Of a stretch of DNA of 64,000 bases, positions 55,961 to 64,000 are shown piece after piece. Within the stretch, counting starts at the first letter, position 1; each line of letters begins with the position of its first letter. The translations under genes were made by a program, and so were the position numbers. Location: assembly GCA_036873135.1 (NCBI GenBank), contig JAPTYO010000017.1, positions 16,678,001 through 16,742,000 on the forward strand, read 5' to 3'. The stretch comes from Clarkia xantiana subsp. parviflora (Eukaryota; Streptophyta; Magnoliopsida; Myrtales; Onagraceae). The notes beneath the pieces are model-generated. The model did no database searches and had not been told where the DNA came from. It worked only from the letters and a program-made list of their open reading frames with translations.

Positions 55961-58900
55961 TCAGGCATGGTGTTTCTTCAAGTGTTCGCCACTGAAAGAA
56001 TGCTTTAATGTTCTGCCATCGAGGTCTTCCAACTTGTAAGCATTTGGAGCTGGCATCCCCACGACCTTATAAGGTCCTTCCCATTTTGGTGACATCTTGT
56101 TGATTCGATCCAAAAGGGTGAACTCGTTGCGACGCCAAACCCGCTCCCCGACGAAGAACTGTCGGGACTTCACTCGCCGATTGTAGTACCTGGCCGTCGC
56201 CAAACGCATGCGAGCTTGGACTTCATCGGCTTCCCGCCCCTTCTCTTCGAGTAAGTCCAAGTCCATAGTATCTCGTCCGATGGGATGCCACGGCTACCTC
56301 CACAGGGGCGACAGCCTCCGTGCCATAAACAAGGCCAAACGGAGTCTCCCCTGTTGATCGTTTGGGTGTCGTTCTAACAGCCCAAAGCACATTTTCCAGT
56401 TCGTTCAGCCATTTGCCCTTCAAGGCATAGACCCTCTTCTTCAGGCCATCCATCACGATTTTGTTGGCTGACTCCACCTGGCCATTAGTCTGAGCATGGC
56501 GTACGGAGGCGGTCCGATGCTCGACGTTCAGTTCTTCCAGATATTCCCTCACCTGAGAGCCGTTAAACGGTGGGCCATTGTCGCTGATAACCACCTTAGG
56601 AATCCCATATCTGGACACGATGTGGGTTTGGAGGAACTTGACGATCTGGTTCCCCGTTGTCCTGGCCAATGCTTTCGCCTCTATCCATTTCGAAAAATAA
56701 TCGATAGCTACAAGTAAATACTTACATTGTCCTTGTGCTTGCGGAAGAGGTCCCACCAAGTCGATGCCCCACTGTGCGAAGGGCCAAGCGCTCTTGATGG
56801 ATGTCAAGTTAGCAGCTGGAGCCACGATACTCGGGGCGTACCTCTGGCACGCGTCGCATGATCGGACCAACGCCGTTGCTTCTTTGTTCATCGTGGGCCA
56901 ATAGTAGCCTAAGTTCAACACCTTCCTCAAAATGGATCGGGCCCCTTCGTGACAAGCCGCGATCCCCTCATGCATTTCCTTCAGGATTCGGTTGGTGTCG
57001 GGTTCTGCTACACACTTCAGGTACGGAGTCGAGAACCAGCCCTTCTTGTACAGTTGATTGTCCAGCATTACATAATTAGACGCGATCCGACATATCCTGT
57101 CTGCCGCTACTTTATCCTCGGGGATTGCCCCCGTAGTTAGATACGCGACTATCGGGGTCATCCAAGTGGGCTCCTCCTCCGGTTTCGCTTCAACGGTGCA
57201 CACCTGCGTGGGGTCGATGTTTGACAAGATCACCTTCTCCAGGAAGTGCACCTTCCGATTTTCTTCTAAGGGTGCCCCCAGGGCGAATTTGCTCAAGGCG
57301 TCTGCCTCTACGTTCTCCTCCCTTGGAATAGCCTCGATATCGAAGCTTTTGAAGCTCTCTCTCAGGGTTTGTACCTCTCGCAGATACTTCTTCATTATCG
57401 GGCTCTTTGCTTCGTATCGCCCTTGAACCTGGTTCACGATTAACGCCGCGTCACACTTCACTCTTAAGTGATCGATTCCAGTGCCTTTTGCGATTTTCAG
57501 GCCCGTGATAAGAGCTTCATACTCCGCTTCATTGTTTGTGGCCTTGAATGTTAAAGCCAAGGCATATCGGAGTGGTTCACCTTCACCCGGTGGTATCAAC
57601 AAGAAACCCGCTCCTGATCCGTCTGAACTCGCAGAGCCATCCGTATACATCTCCCAGATATTTTCCTTGTTTGGCTGTTCTGATTGCTCTGCCCTCTCTG
57701 GTTGTTCTTCTGTCGGGACCTCCATGGTTGCCCCCTCTACAGGGCCCGTTTCTTCTAGATCGGGGGCTGTAGATTCTGCTATAAAGTCCGCCAATGCCTG
57801 GCCCTTGATTGCCGTTCTTGGAGCAAAGTGTATTCGAAACTCACTGAGCTCTACTGCCCATTTCACCAATCTCCCCGACGCATCCGGTCGGTTCAAAAAA
57901 TGCTTCAAAGGCTGGTTCGTTAGCACAGTGATCTCGTGTGCGTGGAAATATGGCCTTAGCTTCCGGGCAGTAATTATCAACGCAAAGAGGTACTTCTCAA
58001 CGGCGGGATAGTTCAATTCAGATTTGGCAAATGCCTTGCTTACATAATAGACGGGGACTTGATTACCCTCGACAACCTTTACTAACACAGAGCTAATAGC
58101 AAATTCGGAAACAGCCAAATAAAGGAAGAGCGGCTCGCCTGGAACCGGTTTCGCCAGCGACGGGAGTGTGCGGAGATGCTGCTTGAGTGCTTGGAACGCC
58201 TCTTCACATTTGGCGGTCCATTCGAATTTTTTGTTGGCCCTCAAGACTTCAAAAAACGGCATTGATCGGTCGCTGGCTTTGGACAAGAAGCGGTTCATTG
58301 CAGCTAGTCGGCCATTGAGTACTTGCACCTCCCGATGGTTTATCGGAGACTGCATTTCCTCGATTGCTCTCAACTTCTCTGGGTTCACCTCAATTCCTCT
58401 TTGGCTCACCATGAAGCCCAAAAATTTCCCTGAGTGGACTCCGAAGGCGCATTTCGTCGGGTTCAAGCGAACTTGATGAAGCCTCATCCGCTCAAACGCC
58501 ATGGTAAGGTTGTGCACGTGATCCTCGGCTTGTCGGGACTTTACCAGCATATCATCCACGTAAGCTTCCATGGTTTCTCCCAGCATATCTCCAAACGGCT
58601 TGTTCACCATCCGCTGGTAGGTTGCCCCTGCGTTGATCAACCCGAAAGGCATGACATCGTAGTGATAGATGTCGCTGTCTGCATAAAACGCAGTGTGGGG
58701 GGCGTCTTCCTTGGCCATCTTGATCTGGTTGTAGCCTGAATATGCATCCATGAAACTCAGCAGCTCATGTCCCGATGTGGCATCCACCAGCTGGTCAATC
58801 CTCGGGAGTGGATAGCAATCCTTTGGACAAGCCTTGTTCAGGTCGCGGAAGTCCACGCACATTCGCCACTTCCCGTTAGTCTTCTTCACCAGCACTGGGT

Positions 58901-61532
58901 TGGCGACCCAAGTCTGGAATCGGAGCTCCTTAATTAAACCAGCATCGAGCAACCTGCCCACTTCTTGCTGGATCGCGATTTTCTTATCTGTGCCCATCGG
59001 ACGTCTCTTCTGCGTGATAGGCTTGATTGCGGGGTCTATCTTCAGCTCGTGCACGATCACGTCGGGGCTGATTCCTGGCATATCGCTGGGGGACCAGGCA
59101 AACAGCTCTTTGAACTCTTTCAGCAATTCCACCAATTTTTGGGCTGTCTCCTCAGTTAGGGCAGACCCGATTTTCACCTTCCTCTGGGGTCCGTCGATCT
59201 CGACTTCTTTCAGATCATCTACGGGGGCGGGACGCCCAAACTCTTCTTTGGGGTCTGTGTCTGTCTGGAGGACAGTCATAGCCTCTCGCCTCCTCCTCCG
59301 GGTGGCGTTAACATAGCATTTTCGGGAGGCCACCTGGTCGCCCTTGACCTCCCCGACTCCGTGGTCGGTCGGGAACTTCATCTTCTGGTGCACAGTCGAG
59401 GCAACCGCCATCAGGGGATTGATGGTGGTTCTCCCGATAATTGCGTTGTAGGTCCCCGCAGAATCAACCACGACAAATTCCACATTCCTCCTTTCTGACT
59501 TCCACCCACTACCAAACTCCACTGGTAAGGTGATTACTCCCAGCGGGTAGGATGTTGAGCCAGAAAACCCAACCATCGGGAAGTTTGCTTCCTTCAGATC
59601 CTTCTTCGTCTTCCCCATGGCTTCCAGCGCGTCCATGAATAGAATGTCGGAGGAGCTCCCTCCGTCGATTAGGATTCTCTTCATCTCGAACCCATCTACA
59701 TCCAGGGTTACCACCAGGGCATCGTCGTGCAGAGTCTCCACGCCTATGAGGTCCTCCGATGAGAAGGAGATCACCATCTCTTCCTTCAGGGTCCAAGATC
59801 GGGACCTTTTACCCAGCACCACCGCTGTAGGGATCCTGGAGGCGTAAACCTCTCGAGCGGATGAGGTATCTCCTCCAGCAGCAAATCCTCCATGAATCAC
59901 GTTGATGACTCGTCTTTCTTTGCGAACACCAGATGACTCTAGATCAGTTCTCTTTTTCTTCGGGGACCGATCGCGGGATCGGGAACGGGACCGCGATCGA
60001 GACCAAGAGCGGGACTTGCAGCGTTTGTCCCCGACGAACTCCTTGAGCTTTCCCTTCTGGATTAGCTTTTCAATCTCCTTTTTCAACTCCCGACAGTGAT
60101 TGGTGTCGTGGCCATTTGCGCGGTGAAATTGACAATAGCGATCTGTGCGGGACCCGAGGAATTCTCCATCTTTCTTCGGGGGATACCTGGAGATACCTTG
60201 TCGTTCCATGACTGTCAGCACTTCCGCCATGGAGCAGTTGAGAGGAATGTCGAGATCTTCCCTCTTATCCTTCCTTGAAGAACGTCTGTCGTCCCTCCGA
60301 CCCGGACGACCTCGATTCTTGCTGCTGTCGGGTTTACCCTTCGACTTACGATCGTCGAAAGGTTTACTCGACTGCTTCCCTTTATTTGACTTTGGGGGCT
60401 CCAGTTCTTCCGCAGCTATCTTGGACTCCTGGACATCAATCTGTCGCTTCACCCTCTTCTGCAAAGCCTCCATATTCCACACAGCCTTCTCAGCCACGCT
60501 GTGCATCAAGTCGGAGCCATAGGGGGCTGTCAGGTTCCGAATAAAAGTGCGGATGGTCTCGCCCTCCGAGATTTCCTCGTCTATCTCTGCTACGCTGGCT
60601 GTGTACCGCTGGTAATAGTGTGCCAGCGACTCGTCGGGCCTCTGCACCACCTGGGTTAGAGACCTCACGCTCTTCAGCAATCGTCTGCGGCCCTGATATT
60701 GTCGAATGAAACGGTCGTGCATGTCCGCCCAACAGGTAATGCAGCCTGGGGGCAGGCTGAAGAACCAGGTCAGGGCTCTTTCTCCGAGTGTGTTTGGGAA
60801 CAGTGTGCACACTATATCTTCGTTCGGGGCTCTACCCAGACACGCCATAAGATGCTTCGGGACATGACGAACTGGATCTCCTTCGCCATCATATTCCTTA
60901 ATCTCGGGGATACCCAGCCCAGGCGGGGCGAGGGTGTCTATTAGTCGGGGAACGAAGGGATGAGTGGACCGATCCCTCAGTTCCGACACCAGCGGCTTCT
61001 GTTCTCCCATACAGATGTTCACGATCTTTACCACCTGGTCGGGAGTGATGGGACCATTCAGGGGAATGGTCCTATGCTGTACTGGTCCTGGCCCATCAAC
61101 CACGAACCTTTCCGGCTGACCAGTTGCCCTACCTCTGTCCTGGCCTCGGGGCGGGGCTTCCTGTGCATTCTGACCCTCTGTTGGTAGGGTTGCTTCCTCC
61201 AGCGGGGGCATCTCCTCCTGCCTCCTGGCAGCCTCCCTTCGGTCCAAGAGAGCCTCGACAGCCGCCAGAAACATGGGCATGGCTTCGGCCACGGCCCTCG
61301 TCAAATCTGCAGCCGGGGGAGCCTCCTGCCCCCTGTCATCCTGGTGTTGAGGGGCAACGTCTTCGGGATGCGATCCATTGTGTCCTCCTGTCTGGGAGAG
61401 CTCAGCCGGGGGATGGTTCTGGTTTTCCCCTTGTTCTGGTACTGAATTCAGGTTCGTTGCAGTGGGGTGACGGGAACCACCAGATTGTCCTCTCTTGTTT
61501 TTGCCAGCCGCCATCGATCGAGTAGAAGGCAT
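55961..61532 (-). pseudogene. gag-pol: A4 gag-pol polyprotein, near-intact reference copy
   Basis: ATG at 61530-61532 (MPSTRSM), open for 1769 codons. Approximate residues: capsid 215-360; knuckle CQFHRANGHDTNHC 467-480; Arg/Ser repeat 507-523; protease LIDGGSSSDI with Asp 623; reverse transcriptase 820-1060 with Asp 929 and YVDD 991-994. First RNase H 1130-1250 has LAVS and LTNQ where catalytic Asp residues are expected. Second RNase H 1290-1415 keeps Asp 1298, Glu 1337, Asp 1361, Asp 1411. Integrase has the zinc finger His 1521, His 1528, Cys 1559, Cys 1562 and catalytic Asp 1591, Asp 1651, Glu 1687. A 32-nt deletion near 56267 shifts the frame; the remaining C-terminal part with GPY module (KWEGPYKV) reads on to the stop at 55961. 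Dual RNase H marks the Tat lineage. Confidence 0.95.
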
Positions 61533-61549
61533 ATTAGCTTTTTGTTTGA

Positions 61550-61568
61550 TTCCCACAGACGGCGCCAA
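61550..61568 (-). other. Primer binding site of A4
   Basis: ttggcgccgtctgtgggaa on the - strand, adjoining the LTR end. Confidence 0.75.
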
Positions 61569-61910
61569 TGTTGGATCACGGTGGAACTCCGGTACGGATC
61601 TTGACGGCAATCCTAGCTCCTTTGCTCCACGCAATCCTGCAAGAGGGGATAGACCGGGCGGTGACCCAGAATCCCTCTCCGATGCTTAAATGAGTTTCTC
61701 GTATGACTGGCAAGCAACAATCTCAAAAGTATATCGAACTCAACGTAAGTGATCTGAGGTGACCTCCTGCCCTTTTTATAGGCAAAGAGGTGCCTCAGGT
61801 ACCTGGCAAACCGTTAAGGGTGGTTAGCCCGTATCCCGCTTATCTCGTACACGATCTCGCGTATCTTAGCCATGCCCCGCGTATCTCGGCCACGATCCGT
61901 GTATCTTAAC
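61569..61910 (-). repeat. 5' LTR of A4, partial
   Basis: First 342 bp (+ strand order) of the A LTR up to gtgtatcttaac, then E2 begins. The missing part corresponds to 54543-54898 of the left LTR. Confidence 0.93.
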
Positions 61911-62839
61911 TGTTAGGTTCCGAGATCTGGGTCAACGGATGGTCGGCTCAAATCTCGTTCCTCAGTGGAGATGTGGATGATCCGGTTCTCTGAGTTGCCC
62001 TGCCTTAGCTTATCTTCTTTTCTTCCTTCCTTCCTTCCTTTGCTTCTTCTCTCCTTCTACCCTGCAGAAGGGGCAATACCAGACACGGAGGGGGGGGTGG
62101 TGCCTGGTGAACCCTCTCCGATGCCTAAGTCAGTGTTTTTCTAGAGAGATAAAGCTAGAGAGATGTCAGAGCTAAAAATGTCCAAATGGCCAAGATGATC
62201 AAATGAGTTGTGAAGGTGGGGTATTTATAGGCAACGGTGTCATTAAGGTGGCTTAATGACATCGTTAGCCTTTAAACACAATTAATTAACCTTTAAGCAC
62301 ATAATTAAGACCTTAGGATTCGGAGGAGGTAGGCGGAGTGGACCGAGAATGGGAGTCCGAAGGTGGTGTCGGGGCCCTTGGGGGGGAGAAATCCGACCTC
62401 CAAGGGTAGGGGTTGGGTGAGGGCACCCAACCCCTCCTAGGGAGGGTGGGGTTGGCCAACCCCATCCCTCCTAGGAGGGATCGGGTTGGCCGACCCGATC
62501 TCTCCTAGGAGAGATCGGGTTGGCCAACCCGATCTCTCCTAGGAGAGATCGGGTTGGCCGACCCGATCTCTCCTAGGAGAGATCGGGTTGGTCCACCCGA
62601 TCTCCCCTAGGGGAGATCGGGTCGGCTGACCCGATCTCCCCTAGGGGAGGTCGGGTGTGGCCACCCAACCTCACCTAGGTGAGTTCGTCTCTGCCGGACG
62701 GGCGCTTTGGCCCCGTCCGAGCCGTCGATGTTTTCGCGAAGTGTCCGGGTTGAAGTTTCGATTTGCAATCATAAATGGGACGATAAAAATACAACGGTTC
62801 GGAAGTCAACGGGTTCAAATTGGGCGTATATCCATCACA
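61911..62839 (-). repeat. 3' LTR of E2
   Basis: 929 bp, TGTTAGGTTCCGAGATC to CCATCACA. About 220 bp longer than the E1 LTR, mainly from a longer palindromic array. A ttcc microsatellite is at 62023-62039. Inverted TATA gtatttatagg at 62221-62231. Confidence 0.9.
62412..62683. repeat. Expanded palindromic tandem array in E2 LTR
   Basis: About eight ~34-bp units. Each is made of two dyads, tcgggttggccgacccga and tctctcctaggagaga, so both unit and array are nearly self-complementary. Unit variants (ggccaaccc, ggtccaccc, ggctgaccc) keep the dyad in most cases. Confidence 0.9.
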
Positions 62840-62855
62840 TGCCCCCGAGTCAACC
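62840..62855 (-). other. Polypurine tract of E2
   Basis: ggttgactcgggggca on the - strand. Confidence 0.75.
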
Positions 62856-64000
62856 AATGGCCTAACCCTTGATTGACTCTATTTTAGGATGGTATGACAC
62901 GCACAATTTGAAACCGGGGTTTTACCTTCTTTGTCTGAATGTTTGCTTACCCATAGATGTTTGCCTCTGACTCTGCCTCCTGTCTAATGAGATAGAGGAA
63001 TTGTAAACGTCAGATTAGCACGGACGTGTGCCTAGGCACGCGTCCGTCTGAGATAGGAGTAATAAACTTATCTCTGCTACAGGTGCCTACTCAAAAAATA
63101 TACACTTGCATAGGGGTGTGATATAAATGCAACTAAATGACTTATGCTTCAAATTCGTGCCGGGATTTTATCTAAGTGAAGAAAAATTAATTTTGGCCAA
63201 AAATTTTCCTAAGTATGGAATGCTCCAAAAATAAAACTAACATGATAATTTTTCTAAGTATGGGAATATACTTAGCTATAGGTGAAAGGGATAAAAATGA
63301 TGGTCTTTCCTTGACCCTTAGATTTTATTTAAGGATAGATGGATGGTGGTGATTAAAACCCTCTAAAAAACCCTATCATCCTCTTAACATAAAAAAGGAG
63401 AGTTAGAAAAATACCTCCAAGAGTCACCCTAGCCACCATCTTCCTTCTTCACTTACCCTTGGAGAGCAAGAAAGGTTGGAGAGCACCCCCAAGGAGGAGG
63501 ACCGGCCAGAATTTTAGTGGTGAACCAGAAATTCCGACCGGCCAAGAAAAGGGGACCCCGGCGTCGGACAGAGGCGGCAGCTGGCTGGGACGGCAGCCCA
63601 ACCACCAGCGGCGCGGAGGGACGGCCAGGCGACGGCGAGGTCGCTGCCGGCGGGGGACGGCAGCTGGTCCATCGAGGGCAGTCGACGGTGAAGGGGGACG
63701 ATTCCGGTGTGACGTGCAGGGCTCTCCGGCGACGGTGGGGCGGGCGAGATCACCTCCGGCGACGGCAAGGCCCAAATTCCGGCGAGGGACTGATTTTCGG
63801 GCGTCTTTAAATTCGAAATCCGGACCCGTTTACCATATCGGGTCGGGTTTTCCGAAGGTCCGCTCTTTTCCTTTTCATTACCGCGTAAAACGTCGATTTT
63901 TGAATCGTTGATATTTGATTGCCGATGCTTGATTGCCGATTGTCGAAATTTAATTAAATGTGGGATTGCCGTAGATAGCCGTTGGTAGTTGTGGATTTTG
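62856..64000. other. E2 spacer with GC-rich block
   Basis: Homologous to 42984-44060 of E1, including the aaaccctatc box (63370), gagagcaaga (63462) and the GC-rich block (63480-63790) followed by gggtcgggttttccgaagg (63840). Arg/Pro-rich frames in the block do not match between E1 and E2 at the protein level, so I do not call a gene. Confidence 0.55.

Larger units (their letters stand above)
54201..61910 (-). mobile_element. Element A4, right LTR truncated by E2
   Basis: The left LTR is 54201-54898 and the right LTR is partial (61569-61910), broken by E2. The 5 bp before it are tggta (54196-54200); the partner copy is beyond E2. Contents: PPT, antisense ORF tail, tandem array, almost intact gag-pol, PBS. 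It is the same structural subtype as A3. Confidence 0.93.
42261..64000 (-). mobile_element. Element E1, gypsy-like element inserted in D, carrying A3 and A4
   Basis: The 3' LTR is 42261-42967 and the element extends right on the - strand. The 5 bp before it, gagat (42256-42260), are the expected target copy; the other copy is outside. Its own sequence in the window is 42261-45011 and 53709-54200; the rest is A3, A4 and E2. Only LTR, spacer and an antisense ORF are seen; no gag or pol of this family appears, so lineage rests on the antisense ORF and PPT type. Confidence 0.8.
61911..64000 (-). mobile_element. Element E2, youngest insertion, runs off the window
   Basis: Same family and orientation as E1: LTR 61911-62839, PPT, then spacer to the window end. 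It sits inside the 5' LTR of A4; the expected target copy is ttaac (61906-61910). No coding region of the element is reached. Confidence 0.85.

Noticed and set aside
61533..61634. Open frame upstream of the Gag ATG (present in all four A copies)
   Set aside because: The frame is open through LTR end and PBS for 34 codons, but its first codon is TTG and it crosses the PBS. The first ATG in frame is that of MPSTRSM, which I take as the start.
63449..63911. Arg/Pro-rich ORFs in the E2 GC-rich block (and 43538-43969 in E1)
   Set aside because: They arise from GC-rich composition on both strands; predicted proteins in E1 and E2 do not match although the DNA is homologous.

Overview
The window is plant nuclear DNA made almost entirely of nested LTR retrotransposons. 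I found no cellular gene, tRNA or rRNA. The polyproteins have the order gag, protease, reverse transcriptase, degenerate RNase H, second RNase H, integrase. They use a YVDD reverse transcriptase and carry an extra, intron-containing ORF antisense to pol near the 3' LTR. Together these point to Ty3/gypsy elements of the plant OTA/Tat type and hence a flowering plant; the species cannot be named from this window.

Four related families are present, with working names given here. Family A has ~698-bp LTRs and four copies (A1, A2, A3, A4), plus a diverged partial relative A'. Family B/D has LTRs that open near tgttagatatc or tggtggatatatg. Family E has LTRs that open tgttaggttcc when read on the + strand.

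Layout from left to right: 1-965 is a B-type gag-protease fragment joined at about 965 to the 3' half of A' (966-4850: antisense ORF and 3' LTR). 4851-6170 is a minus-strand gag remnant (D2) abutting an LTR. 6171-42260 is element D (minus strand), split by element B (8018-38888, + strand, TSD agcgt). B is itself split by A1 (11887-21037, + strand, TSD gttcc) and A2 (22703-34357, - strand, TSD gagaa). D breaks off inside its integrase at 42260, where E1 (minus strand) has inserted. E1 is split by A3 (45012-53708, TSD gagtg) and A4 (from 54201). A4's right LTR is cut at 61910 by E2, which runs off the window. The implied order is D first, then B and E1, then the A copies, then E2.

Functionally, the family A polyprotein would supply all replication enzymes. 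A4 is closest to intact, with one 32-nt deletion near the integrase C-terminus. B has Gag, protease and a second Gag-like module but no polymerase or integrase, so it looks non-autonomous. Families A, B/D and E all carry antisense ORFs read from the 3' side, and in family A these have their own TATA box and introns. Between the convergent 3' ends of pol and the antisense ORF, family A elements hold a tandem array of about 26-bp units that has expanded differently in each copy. The most interesting material is this antisense gene system, the pol-less double-Gag element B, and the palindromic array in the E LTR.
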